Made by a program: the position numbers and the translations under genes | Source of the DNA: Centipeda felix | GTDB lineage: Bacteria; Bacillota; Negativicutes; Selenomonadales; Selenomonadaceae | Assembly: GCF_900186465.1 (NCBI RefSeq) | Contig: NZ_LT891959.1 | Span: 248,001-312,000 of the forward strand | Length of the DNA: 64,000 nucleotides | Direction of reading: 5' to 3' | Part shown: positions 25,698-34,426 of the stretch, piece after piece | Layout: each line of letters starts with the position of its first letter | Numbering within the stretch: position 1 is the stretch's first letter | The notes under the pieces: generated by a model | Seen by the model: the letters and a program-made list of their open reading frames with translations, nothing else | Told to the model about the DNA's origin: nothing | The model's database searches: none

Positions 25698-26849
25698 TCA
25701 TCGTGCCATTTTGGCAAAAATCATCCGTCCCGCTGCCGTCTGGAGTGCCGAAGTCACCTCCACGGAGACGACCTCATTCATGCAGCGGAATCCACCGTCC
25801 ACAACGATCATCGTACCATCATCGAGATAGGCAAGCCCCTGTCCATGTTCCTTACCCGGTCGGACAATCTGTACGGACATCAGGTCGCCCGGAATCGCCA
25901 CGGGCTTGACCGCATTCGAGAGCGCATTGATATTGAGCACGGGGACACCGCGCAGCTGCGCCACCTTGTTGAGGTTGAAGTCGTTCGTGATGATCTTCCC
26001 GCCGACCTCCTGTGCGAGCTGGAGGAGTTTGGAATCCACCTCAGCGATATCCTCAAAGTCCACCTCCGTGATCTCCACCTTCATGCGCGACTCCTTGCGG
26101 ATCTTTTGCAGGATATCGAGCCCGCGACGTCCGCGCACGCGTTTCAGGGCATCCGGCGAGTCGGCGATATGCTGCAGCTCCTCCAGCACAAAGACGGGGA
26201 TGAGCAGCGTCCCCTCAAGAAAGCCCGTCTCACAGATATCCGCAATGCGGCCGTCGATGATGACGCTCGTATCGAGCAGCTTGTACTGCCTGTCCTCCTG
26301 CCCATCTCGCACCGCCAGCGGCATGGAGGTACGCACATCGGGGCGCATGCGGATCACCTCGCGCAAAAAGCGCGGAACGAAGTCAAAGACCTCGGCGATC
26401 TCCTGCTGTTTCTGCACCATGATATGCACACCGAGATACCCGATCACAATGCTGAACACGATGGGGATGTAGTCACCGACAATGGGAATCGTAGAAAACG
26501 CATCGCTTAGGAGGCGTGCTATGATAAGTCCGATAAAAAGCCCAATTGCCCCGGCAATCACATCGCGTGTTGGCATCTTCGCGAGCTGCCCCTCCACCCA
26601 GATGGAGAGACTGCGCAGCCGTCCGGTAAAAAATGGAGCCAATGGATAGCCGATCAGCCCGCCGAGCACCGTCCCGCACAGAATGCAGAGCAGTCCCGCA
26701 AGCGACAGGTCGAAGATCCCCAGCTCCGTATGCCAGAGCGGCGCAGAAAAATAGGCGTTCGCCGTCGGAACGGCAAGCTCAAAGACAGTCGCACCGACAA
26801 CTGCCGTAATGAGTACGATGAAAAAGCGTAAAATTCGTTCGAATAACAA
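25698..26849 (-). CDS. YacL-like membrane PIN/TRAM-domain protein
   Basis: The 383-aa product starts with several membrane segments (about the first 150 residues), then a PIN nuclease-like domain ([45 protein letters not shown]), then a TRAM domain ([26 protein letters not shown]). This is the layout of Firmicute YacL proteins next to ispD. RNA binding or cleavage is inferred from the domains. The start is TTG at 26849, with GGGAGG seven to nine bases upstream; a longer in-frame reading to 26945 has no ribosome binding site. Confidence 0.88.
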   Translation of the reverse strand: [383 protein letters not shown]

Positions 26850-26960
26850 ACATTCACCTCCCTTCTCATCCGAAAGATTGGGAAAATGCCATAAACACAA
26901 TCTCCCCAACATGCCCAGTATAATAAAAAAAAATCCCATTGTCAAAACAGAGTGAACAAA

Positions 26961-26990
26961 GGAAGCACGGAGATTTTCGGTCGCTCGGTC
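26961..26990 (+). repeat. Degenerate left-end relic of the MITE-like element
   Basis: GGAAGCACGGAGATTTTCGG resembles the left terminus of the full copies and lies directly upstream of copy B, as if an older insertion were interrupted. Confidence 0.4.
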
Positions 26991-27154
26991 TTAAGAAAGC
27001 AATGATAAACTTAGCACCGTCGTCTTAGTCCATCTTTTTCGCCCGCTTATCGTTAGTAAATCCTCCACAAGCCCCTGCTATGCGTCCGGTTTACTGCCTC
27101 AATTGGGTAAAATCTACGCCAATCTGAGAGACCGTTTTATCAGCGATTCCTTAA
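26991..27154 (+). mobile_element. Full MITE-like element, copy B, with TTAA duplication
   Basis: The element spans 26995-27150 (156 bp), with left end GAAAGCAATGATAAACTT and right end TTTTATCAGCGATTCC, flanked by TTAA at 26991-26994 and 27151-27154. Its interior (TCTTTTTCGCCCGCTT, CTATGCGTCCGGTTTA) matches copies A and C. It contains no ORF. Confidence 0.82.
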
Positions 27155-27156
27155 TA

Positions 27157-27270
27157 TATCTTTTTCTCGCACGTCAGCAAAAAGTCCTAGGCAGAGTCTC
27201 GCTCTGCATCCTGCTCGCCGCCTTGTTCCTGTAAAAATCTGCGCGTATCTGACAAGTTTTATTCATGATG
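27157..27270 (+). repeat. Strongly diverged second copy of the MITE interior
   Basis: The order of recognisable words (CTTTTTCTCGCACG, TCAGCAAAAAGTCCT, CTGCTCGCCGCCTTG, AAAAATCTGCGCGTATCTGACAA) follows that of the full element, with many changes and no clean right terminus. It is probably an older insertion next to copy B. No gene is seen in 26850-27376 apart from these repeats and the promoter. Confidence 0.45.
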
Positions 27271-27304
27271 CCCAAGATAAAATTTAAAAATATGAATTTT
27301 TCTA

Positions 27305-27332
27305 TTGACACTTACATTATTTTGTCTATAAT
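27305..27332 (+). promoter_or_regulatory. Promoter of the iron-type TonB receptor operon
   Basis: TTGACA (27305-27310) and TATAAT (27327-27332), both exact, are separated by 16 bp. Confidence 0.8.
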
Positions 27333-27345
27333 GATAATCACATTC
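27327..27345 (+). promoter_or_regulatory. Fur box overlapping the -10 element
   Basis: TATAATGATAATCACATTC matches the 19-bp Fur consensus GATAATGATAATCATTATC at 15 positions. It covers the -10, so a bound iron-loaded Fur would block transcription. Confidence 0.7.
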
Positions 27346-27376
27346 ATAAATGGCAAGAAGGAGGAAGAGATGAACA

Positions 27377-29803
27377 ATGTCATTTCATGCTAAACTACGA
27401 CACGGAAGGTATGTGATGGTGACCGCTGCCATACTCGCCTGTATGGGCAGCAGTATCACGTACGCTGCACCAGCGGAGGATGAGGGAACCCACGTATCAA
27501 CTGACGATATCCATGTGGATGCGGATTTCGATAAGGAGATGCTGAAGGAAGCCCCTGAAACGAAGACGATCATCTCCCGTGCCGATCTTGACCGCAAGGG
27601 TGCACGTACGCTCTCGGACGCACTCGCAGCGGAGCAGGATATCCAGATGGGCACGGACAATATGGGACGAAAGACCGTCAGCATCCGCGGCGCGGATGCG
27701 CGTCACGCGCTCATCCTCGTCGACGGGCGCAGACTGGCGGGAGGTCTCAGCAAGTTCTACGGTGCAACGGACGAGGTGAACCGTCTCGGACTCGACGATG
27801 TGGATCACATCGAGATCATCCGCGGCTCGGGTACGGCACGCTACGGTGGGGATGCCATCGGCGGCGTCATCAACATCGTCACGAAGATCTCCCATAAGAA
27901 GCGCATTCGCCTGACGACCGAGGGCTCGCTGATCGAGGCGGGCGGCAGCCAGTATAACCACAGCATCGGCTACTCTACGGGCGACCTCGGCGGCGGCACG
28001 TACATGGACTTCTCCTATGGCTGGAGCAAGACTGCGCCCTTCCTCTACGACAATGACGGCACATCGATGCAGTACTACGGCAAGCGCAATCCGATGAGCC
28101 TGCGCGCCGAATTTACACTCGGCAAAGATGAAACCCTCACCCTCTCGGCAGATCGCCAGACGGAGGATCTGAAAAAGGATACGACGCTCGGAAAATTTAC
28201 GGCGGGAAAAGGGATCGCCATGGTAGCGTCGGAGGATGCATGGCGCAATAATTTCAGCATCGACTGGAAGAAGCAAACGAGTCATGCGGACTACCGCGTG
28301 CGCCTCTATCAGACGGAGCATGATTCCGACGTGAACTATCATGTTTTTGGCAAAGGGGTACCTTATCGTCATTTCTATTTCGATAATTTCAATCGCAAGG
28401 ACAATGTGATCGAGGCATCGGTCGGTGTGATGGCACATGACAAGCACTATGTCACTGTCGGTGCAGACTATCATGACGAATACGGCGAGGGAACACGCAT
28501 CACGGTACCGGGACAGACGCCTCACGAAGAGACACGCATCTACACATTCCCGAACCCCTCGGATCCATCCAATCCGAATAAACGCTCCTATACCGGTAAT
28601 ATCTATGAGACATCCCTGAACTACTACAGCGCCTATATCTCGGACGATTGGCAGGTCGGCAAGAAACTGCTTGTCATCCCCTCCCTGCGCTATACGAATC
28701 ACAGCCACTTCGGCGTGAACGTCTCCCCGTCCATCGGCGCGACGTACAAGCCACGCAATAACGTCCGCATTAAGGCGAACATTGGCACGAGCTTCGCCAC
28801 GGGCGGTATTGCCGAGCTCTACCACGACTGGGAGATGTACGAGCCGTCACTGAACGCCTCACCGCCCATCCGAAACGGCTGGCTGTTCGAGGGCAATCCC
28901 GAGCTGAAGCCAGAAAAAGCCCTCAATATGGACATCTCTGTCGAAAAGGATTTCGACAAGAAGACCAGTGCAAAGCTCACCCTCTTCCGCAATGACTATA
29001 AGGACTATATGCAGATCATGTATAAAGGGGAAAAGGACAGCAAGAATCTCTACGGGCGCACATATTTTGATACGCATATACGCTATCCGGATCCATGGGG
29101 ATTCAGCAGCTATAACGATCTTGTGAATGCATTGAACGCTGCGTCAAATTGGAACGATATCGAAAACGATGTGCTTGGTGAATCAACTTATGCACAGGGC
29201 GTTCCCGCAACAGATGATGTCTATTCGTACGAAAATATTTCCAAGGCGCGCACACAGGGCATTGAGGCAGAGGTGACGCATAAAGTATCGCGTGACTTTA
29301 CGGTCAAGGCAGGCTATACTTATCTTGATGCCTATGACCGTCAGACGGGTAAACGCCTCGAAGGACGCGGACGCCACATGCTCAACCTCACGATGAGCTA
29401 CAGCGATCCGAAGAACGGCTGGCGCGCGACCCTCTGGGGTGACTACACGCGCAACTACCTCGATATCCGTGACCGCATCGCAACGGGACGCATCATCGGT
29501 GCCAATGGTGTTCAGAATCTGGAGCATGTTGATTTCACAAATCCGAACACAGGTGAGGTGTATCATCTGGTTCAGAACGAGACGGAGGCGAATAGGCTCA
29601 TGAGAGGTGACTTTGAGCACGGCTACACCCGCGAGAAAGTCACCCGTGAGAAGAACTACGGCCTGTGGAATCTGATGATCGAGAAGGACTACCACCACTT
29701 CCTCACGTTCTACGCCGGCATCACGAATCTGTTCAACCATTATGACCCGTTCCTCGGAATGGGCGGGCGCATCTACCGCCTCGGTATGCGCATGATGTTC
29801 TAA
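27377..29803 (+). CDS. TonB-dependent outer-membrane receptor, probably iron or siderophore/heme uptake
   Basis: The 808-aa product has a signal peptide (about 1-30, cleaved after SSITYAA), a plug domain (TIISRADLDRKGARTLSDAL, then VSIRGADARHALILVDGRRLAGG and IEIIRGSGTARYGGDAIGGVINIVTK), and a 22-strand-type barrel ending in RLGMRMMF with the terminal Phe. The ligand cannot be read, but the Fur box upstream and the following exbB, exbD and tonB genes indicate iron-regulated uptake. The ATG at 27377 is used; another ATG at 27370 in a different frame gives only seven codons. Typical receptor length. Confidence 0.93.
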   Translation: MSFHAKLRHGRYVMVTAAILACMGSSITYAAPAEDEGTHVSTDDIHVDADFDKEMLKEAPETKTIISRADLDRKGARTLSDALAAEQDIQMGTDNMGRKTVSIRGADARHALILVDGRRLAGGLSKFYGATDEVNRLGLDDVDHIEIIRGSGTARYGGDAIGGVINIVTKISHKKRIRLTTEGSLIEAGGSQYNHSIGYSTGDLGGGTYMDFSYGWSKTAPFLYDNDGTSMQYYGKRNPMSLRAEFTLGKDETLTLSADRQTEDLKKDTTLGKFTAGKGIAMVASEDAWRNNFSIDWKKQTSHADYRVRLYQTEHDSDVNYHVFGKGVPYRHFYFDNFNRKDNVIEASVGVMAHDKHYVTVGADYHDEYGEGTRITVPGQTPHEETRIYTFPNPSDPSNPNKRSYTGNIYETSLNYYSAYISDDWQVGKKLLVIPSLRYTNHSHFGVNVSPSIGATYKPRNNVRIKANIGTSFATGGIAELYHDWEMYEPSLNASPPIRNGWLFEGNPELKPEKALNMDISVEKDFDKKTSAKLTLFRNDYKDYMQIMYKGEKDSKNLYGRTYFDTHIRYPDPWGFSSYNDLVNALNAASNWNDIENDVLGESTYAQGVPATDDVYSYENISKARTQGIEAEVTHKVSRDFTVKAGYTYLDAYDRQTGKRLEGRGRHMLNLTMSYSDPKNGWRATLWGDYTRNYLDIRDRIATGRIIGANGVQNLEHVDFTNPNTGEVYHLVQNETEANRLMRGDFEHGYTREKVTREKNYGLWNLMIEKDYHHFLTFYAGITNLFNHYDPFLGMGGRIYRLGMRMMF

Positions 29804-29826
29804 TCTATAACAAAGGAGCTCAACTT

Positions 29827-30447
29827 ATGTCAGGTTTTGAAAGCGCAGTTCACCTCTTTCACAGCGGCGGATTCGTCATGTATCCCCTTCTGATTCTCTC
29901 GCTCATCACGCTCGCGATTGCGGTGGAGCGGTTCTACTACTACCGCATCAACCGCAAGGGTTCGCGTGTGTTCTTCCACGGAGTCTATCATGCCGCTGTG
30001 CAGAAGGACTTTGACACGGTCGGCAAACTCTGCAAGGAGTTCCCCTCCGCGATTGCCCGCATCATCGAGAGCGGTATGGAGAACGCATCCACGGAGACGT
30101 CGATGAAGGGCTCGTTCTCCGACCGTATGTCGATGGAGGCGATCAACTTCCGCCGCTATCTCGACTATCTGAGCGCGATTGTCACGATTGCGCCGCTGCT
30201 CGGTCTCTTGGGCACGGTCACGGGTATGATCCAGACGTTCAGCGTGCTCGATGCGGGCGGCGGCGCAGCTGCCATTACGGGCGGTGTCGGGGAGGCACTG
30301 GTCGCGACAGCAACCGGTCTTTGCGTGGCGATCATCGCGTTCTGCGTCTACACCTATTTCAGCCATCAGCTCGACACGATTGTGACGGATACGGAGCGTC
30401 TGTGCGCGACGATTGTCACGGCAAAGAAAGAAAGCTGGGATGCGTAA
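29827..30447 (+). CDS. exbB: ExbB/TolQ/MotA-family proton channel protein
   Basis: The 206-aa inner-membrane protein forms, with ExbD, the proton-driven motor of TonB. It has three membrane segments: near 17-36 (YPLLILSLITLAIAVERF), near 115-140 (AIVTIAPLLGLLGTVTGMIQTF), and near 155-180. GLLGTVTGMI is the family signature. An AAAGGAG ribosome binding site precedes the ATG. It lies 23 nt after the receptor gene. Confidence 0.94.
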   Translation: MSGFESAVHLFHSGGFVMYPLLILSLITLAIAVERFYYYRINRKGSRVFFHGVYHAAVQKDFDTVGKLCKEFPSAIARIIESGMENASTETSMKGSFSDRMSMEAINFRRYLDYLSAIVTIAPLLGLLGTVTGMIQTFSVLDAGGGAAAITGGVGEALVATATGLCVAIIAFCVYTYFSHQLDTIVTDTERLCATIVTAKKESWDA

Positions 30448-30854
30448 TGAATTTTAGCAATCACCGCATGAAGAAAAAGCCGGAGTTCATGATTATCCCG
30501 ATGATCGACATCATCTTCTTCCTGCTTGTTTTCTTCATGATGAACAGCCTGCAGACGGTCGCGCAGAAGGCGCTCGCCGTTCAGCTGCCGCAGGCGCAGA
30601 CCGCGACTGCTCCGGCACAGCTCCCGATCATTATGACGATCGACGAGCAGGGGCATATCACGATTGACAACAATCCTGTGAGCATCACGGAGTCCGCGGC
30701 AATCATGAAACGTCACATGGAGGAGAACCCGAATGCGGCGGTCGTCCTGCAGGCAGACAAGCGCACGGCACACGGTCAGGTCGTCGCCGTGATGGACATG
30801 CTCAAAGGAGCGGGGGTCAAACGGCTCTCGATCGCAGCAGAGCAGAAGGGATAG
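30447..30854 (+). CDS. exbD: ExbD/TolR-family biopolymer transport protein
   Basis: The 135-aa product has a single membrane segment (about 17-38) with the key aspartate in MIIPMIDIIFFLLVFFM, and a periplasmic domain (ITIDEQGHITIDNNPV, VVLQADKRTAHGQVVAVMDML). The start ATG overlaps the exbB stop as TAATG, so it is translationally coupled. A longer in-frame reading exists but would run deep into exbB. Confidence 0.94.
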   Translation: MNFSNHRMKKKPEFMIIPMIDIIFFLLVFFMMNSLQTVAQKALAVQLPQAQTATAPAQLPIIMTIDEQGHITIDNNPVSITESAAIMKRHMEENPNAAVVLQADKRTAHGQVVAVMDMLKGAGVKRLSIAAEQKG

Positions 30855-30858
30855 ATCG

Positions 30859-31665
30859 ATGGAGCAACATCTCTCATGGAGAAAAGCATATATCGTTTCT
30901 GCCGCCATTCACGTCGTCATCTTTCTCCTGCTCGCCGTCGGACTTGCTGCCGTCGTTGCAAAGCAGGAGCAGCAGGTCTATGAGATCGATCTGCAGGCAT
31001 CGGATTTCAGTCAGGGCAGCGGGCATGAGGGCGGCGGCAGTGCCGAAAGTCTTTTCCCGGAACCGCTGAAGGCGGAGGAGGTCGCAAAGCGCGTCGAGAC
31101 GGTACAGCAGATGCCGGTGCCCATAACGCCGTCCACAGCTGCCGTCCCATCCCCGGATGCAGTGACCATACCGGATGCGGCATCACCTGCTGCATCAGCG
31201 ACAGATTCCTCCGCGGCACCATCATCCTCCCCAAGCGGCTCTGTCTCAGGCACCAGCGGCGGCGGAGAAAGCGGCACAGGTTCGGGATTAGGAAACGGCA
31301 GCGGCGACAGCACGGGTGATGGAAAAGGTGCCGGTGCCGGAGCGGGGGCAAGTCAGGGATCAGGGGACAGTACGGCCCCCGGTACAGGCACCGCACCATT
31401 TGATGTGGCAGGATTCCGTGCCGCGGTCGATGCGAATAAGGAGTACCCCTATATGGCACTCAAGCGCCACCTGGAGGGAACGACGACGATCACCACAACG
31501 ATCAGCGCCTCGGGAGCAATCACAAGTGTCTCCGTCTCCTCCCCCTCCGGACACAGCGTTCTGGATGAGGCGGCTGTCGCCGCAGCGTATGCGGTCGGCA
31601 GCTATCCCAATCCCACCGGCAAAACGGTAACCGTAGATACGAACGTACGATTTAACATTCAGTAA
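30859..31665 (+). CDS. tonB: TonB energy-transducing protein with Gly/Ser-rich linker
   Basis: The 268-aa product has an N-terminal membrane anchor (about 10-34) with AAIHVVIFLLLAV, a long periplasmic linker (about 45-185), and a C-terminal TonB domain (YPYMALKRHLEGTTTITTTISASGAI, LDEAAVAAAYAVGSYPNP). The linker is rich in Gly, Ser, Thr and Ala (GGGESGTGSGLGNGSGDST) rather than the usual Pro/Lys/Glu. It is the last gene of the receptor-exbB-exbD-tonB operon and is followed by a strong terminator. Confidence 0.9.
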   Translation: MEQHLSWRKAYIVSAAIHVVIFLLLAVGLAAVVAKQEQQVYEIDLQASDFSQGSGHEGGGSAESLFPEPLKAEEVAKRVETVQQMPVPITPSTAAVPSPDAVTIPDAASPAASATDSSAAPSSSPSGSVSGTSGGGESGTGSGLGNGSGDSTGDGKGAGAGAGASQGSGDSTAPGTGTAPFDVAGFRAAVDANKEYPYMALKRHLEGTTTITTTISASGAITSVSVSSPSGHSVLDEAAVAAAYAVGSYPNPTGKTVTVDTNVRFNIQ

Positions 31666-31667
31666 AA

Positions 31668-31707
31668 AAAAGAAGCTATGATGTGTGTGCATCATAGCTT
31701 CTTTTTT
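31668..31707. terminator. Bidirectional terminator between tonB and zapA
   Basis: AAAAAGAAGCTATGATG and CATCATAGCTTCTTTTT form a 17-bp perfect stem with a 6-nt loop, T-tailed on both strands. It touches the zapA stop. Confidence 0.93.
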
Positions 31708-31963
31708 ACTTTTCCTCAAGGAGCTGTACGAGCTCATCATAGTCGCGCCGCAGCTGATCATATTCATCCATCAGCTGGAGCACGGAGAGCACTGCGATGC
31801 GCTGCACATCGAAGCTGCGCACCTTCTTCGACATCTCCTTGATGCGGCGGTCACTCTCTGCCGCCAGACGCTTGAGGCGATCTGGTTCATCGGTCTTGAG
31901 CTGGTAGCTCTGCCCAAACATCTCGACGACAACGCGCTGTGTCGTCTGTTTTTCCTCTGCCAT
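31706..31963 (-). CDS. zapA: Cell division protein ZapA
   Basis: ZapA is a small FtsZ-associated protein that bundles FtsZ filaments. The 85-aa product has RVVVEMFGQSYQLKT at the N-terminus and a C-terminal coiled coil (VQRIAVLSVLQLMDEYDQLRRDYDELVQLLEEK). The ATG at 31963 is preferred over the GTG nine bases upstream, because GGCGGTGAG lies in the right place for it. It follows pheT at 15 nt. Confidence 0.88.
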   Translation of the reverse strand: MAEEKQTTQRVVVEMFGQSYQLKTDEPDRLKRLAAESDRRIKEMSKKVRSFDVQRIAVLSVLQLMDEYDQLRRDYDELVQLLEEK

Positions 31964-31978
31964 GGCTCTCACCGCCTT

Positions 31979-34414
31979 TTATCCGCGAAGCTGTGCGTGA
32001 AGCTGCTCCTCCGCTGCCTGCAGGATTGCGGCGAATGCCGCATCCACTTCCTCATCGGTCAGGGTCTTGTCATCGGACTGGAAATGCAGGTGGAACGCCA
32101 TGCTCTTCTTTCCCTTGCCCACCTGTTTGCCCTCGTAGACATCAAAGAGGGTCGCACCACGGAAGTAACTGCCGCCCTTCTTCGCAATGACGCGCTCGAT
32201 CTCCGCCGTCGTAAGGCCAGCATCCACGAGGATTGCGAGGTCACGCGTCGATGCGGGGTACTTCGGCAGGGGCTTAATGGCAGCCTTTTTCTTGCGGTAG
32301 CGCAGCAGTGTCTCAGCATCCATCTCGAAGACGTAGACACTCTGTCCGATGCCAAAGTTCGCGGCGACCGTCGGATGAATCTCACCGAGAATGGCGATCA
32401 CGTCGCGTCCCTTTTTGAAAAATGCCGTCTTGCCGGGGTGCATCGCAAAGTGCTCGCCACGCTCCACCGTGTATTTTTGTACGCCGATGGCAGAGAGGAA
32501 GCGCTCCAGTACGCCCTTTGCATCGTAGAAATCGACCATCGCATTATCCGTATCCCATGCGATAGGATTGCGCCGCCCTGTTAGGAGTCCTGCCACCTTG
32601 CGCTTTTCCTCGACGAGTTCCGTGACAGGCAATGCCCTCGGGAAGAAAACAGGCGCAATGTCAAATAACCGAAGATCGAGGTTCCGACGGGCGACATTGC
32701 GCGCCGCATTCTCAAGAATGCTCGTCAGAAGGGTCGTGCGGACGAGCGGATACTCCTCCATGAGTGGATTCATGATGGGAATCGCACGGCGGAGGACGCT
32801 GTCCTCGGGCACGCAGAGCTTGTCGAGTGCCGCTGTGCTCGTAAAGCTGAACGAAAGCTCCTCCGTCATGCCGAGGGAGGCAAGTGTTTCACGCATGGTA
32901 TCGACAAACGCCTGCATCTCACTGACCGATCCCTGCAGGACTGCCCCCGACGGCATCTTCGATGCGATGTTGTCAAAGCCGTAGAGCCGCGCAACCTCCT
33001 CCGAAATGTCCTCCATCAGCGTCACGTCGCCGCGCCATGAGGGAACGACGACGCGATAGGTCTCAATCCCCTCCTCCTCGACGATAAAGCCGAGAGAGCG
33101 CAGTGCCGACGCCATCCACTCGCCCGGGATGTTCGCACCGATGCGCTCCGCGACGGTGCGTGCACGAAACGTGAGTACCGTCGGGACGCGCGGCGTTGGA
33201 TTGACGTCAATCGCCCCCTCTGCCACGGTGCAGGCATCCATCTCCGTGAGGAGCTGTGCGGCACGCGTCACAGCACGAATGGTCTCCGTCTCATCCACAC
33301 CGCGCTCAAACCGTCCCGATGCCTCGGAGCGGAGGCCGATGCGCCGCGCCGTGCGGCGGATGGTCGGCCCATGGAAGGAGGCCGCCTCAAGGACGACCGT
33401 CGTCGTTTTGTCCGTCACCTCGGAATCGAGCCCGCCCATGATGCCGGCAAGCCCTGCGGGCTTCTCGCTGTCGGCAATGACGAGCTCATCTCCGACGGCG
33501 ATGCGGTTGGAATCATCCAGCGTATGAAGCTGCTCCCCTGCACGAGCATGCCGCGCCGTCAGCGTATGTCCTGCGATACGGTCATAGTCGTATGCGTGGA
33601 GGGGCTGTCCCAGCTCCAGCATAACGAAGTTCGTCACATCGACAACATTGTTGATCGAGCGGATGCCCGCACCGCGCAGACGATCCACCATCCATGCGGG
33701 CGTAGGAGCGACCTTCACATCGCGCAGAACACGCGCGGAGAAACGGCGGCACAGCTCCTCATCGTCGATGTGAATGGAGACAAGATCCGCAGCGCGCACG
33801 CCCGCCGTCTCCTTCACCTTAATCGTCGGCATACGAAGCGATTTGCCCGTCAGCGCGGCGACCTCCCGCGCAATCCCGATGACACTGAAGCAGTCGGCGC
33901 GGTTTGCCGTCAGCTCGAACTCGAGGATCACATCGTCGAGGCCGAGTACCTGCGCCGCCGGCACACCGATGGGTGTATCGGGCGGCAGAATGTAAATGCC
34001 GTTCACCTGCTCGTCGGGCAGCCCCTCGGTATCAATGGCAAGCTCTCCCGCCGAGCACATCATGCCGTTCGAGGGAATCCCGCGCAGCTTGCCCTTCGAG
34101 ATCTTCTTGCCGCCGGGGAGCACTGCCCCGACCGTGGCGACCGGAACGATATGTCCCTCGCGCACATTGGATGCGCCCGTCACGATCTGCGTCAGCTCCG
34201 CACTGCCCATGTTCAGCTGACAGACGAGCAGATGATCGGAGTCCGGATGCGGTGTGATCTTCTCGATACGCCCGGTGATGACCTTTTCAAGCCCCTCGTC
34301 GGCACGCACAATACGCTCGACAGGCACGCCTGCCATCGTCAGGCGATCGGCAACCTTCTCCACCGGCTCATCTATCTCCACATAGTCCTTCAGCCATTTG
34401 ATGGAAACCTGCAT
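31979..34414 (-). CDS. pheT: Phenylalanyl-tRNA synthetase beta subunit
   Basis: The 811-aa product starts with the EMAP/tRNA-binding domain (MQVSIKWLKDYVEIDEP, then VTGASNVREGHIVPVATVGAVLPGG), then the B3/B4 editing domain, B5, the catalytic-like core (YPLVRTTLLTSILENAARN), and the C-terminal anticodon-binding FDX-ACB domain (KYPASTRDLAILVDAG). Length is normal. It follows pheS by 12 nt and uses an AAGGAGG ribosome binding site. Confidence 0.97.
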   Translation of the reverse strand: MQVSIKWLKDYVEIDEPVEKVADRLTMAGVPVERIVRADEGLEKVITGRIEKITPHPDSDHLLVCQLNMGSAELTQIVTGASNVREGHIVPVATVGAVLPGGKKISKGKLRGIPSNGMMCSAGELAIDTEGLPDEQVNGIYILPPDTPIGVPAAQVLGLDDVILEFELTANRADCFSVIGIAREVAALTGKSLRMPTIKVKETAGVRAADLVSIHIDDEELCRRFSARVLRDVKVAPTPAWMVDRLRGAGIRSINNVVDVTNFVMLELGQPLHAYDYDRIAGHTLTARHARAGEQLHTLDDSNRIAVGDELVIADSEKPAGLAGIMGGLDSEVTDKTTTVVLEAASFHGPTIRRTARRIGLRSEASGRFERGVDETETIRAVTRAAQLLTEMDACTVAEGAIDVNPTPRVPTVLTFRARTVAERIGANIPGEWMASALRSLGFIVEEEGIETYRVVVPSWRGDVTLMEDISEEVARLYGFDNIASKMPSGAVLQGSVSEMQAFVDTMRETLASLGMTEELSFSFTSTAALDKLCVPEDSVLRRAIPIMNPLMEEYPLVRTTLLTSILENAARNVARRNLDLRLFDIAPVFFPRALPVTELVEEKRKVAGLLTGRRNPIAWDTDNAMVDFYDAKGVLERFLSAIGVQKYTVERGEHFAMHPGKTAFFKKGRDVIAILGEIHPTVAANFGIGQSVYVFEMDAETLLRYRKKKAAIKPLPKYPASTRDLAILVDAGLTTAEIERVIAKKGGSYFRGATLFDVYEGKQVGKGKKSMAFHLHFQSDDKTLTDEEVDAAFAAILQAAEEQLHAQLRG

Positions 34415-34426
34415 AGTCCCGCCTCC

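Noticed and set aside
27370-27393. A seven-codon leader-like ORF (MNNVISC) overlapping the start of the TonB receptor gene
   Set aside because: It shares the ribosome binding site with the receptor start and is too short to distinguish from chance.
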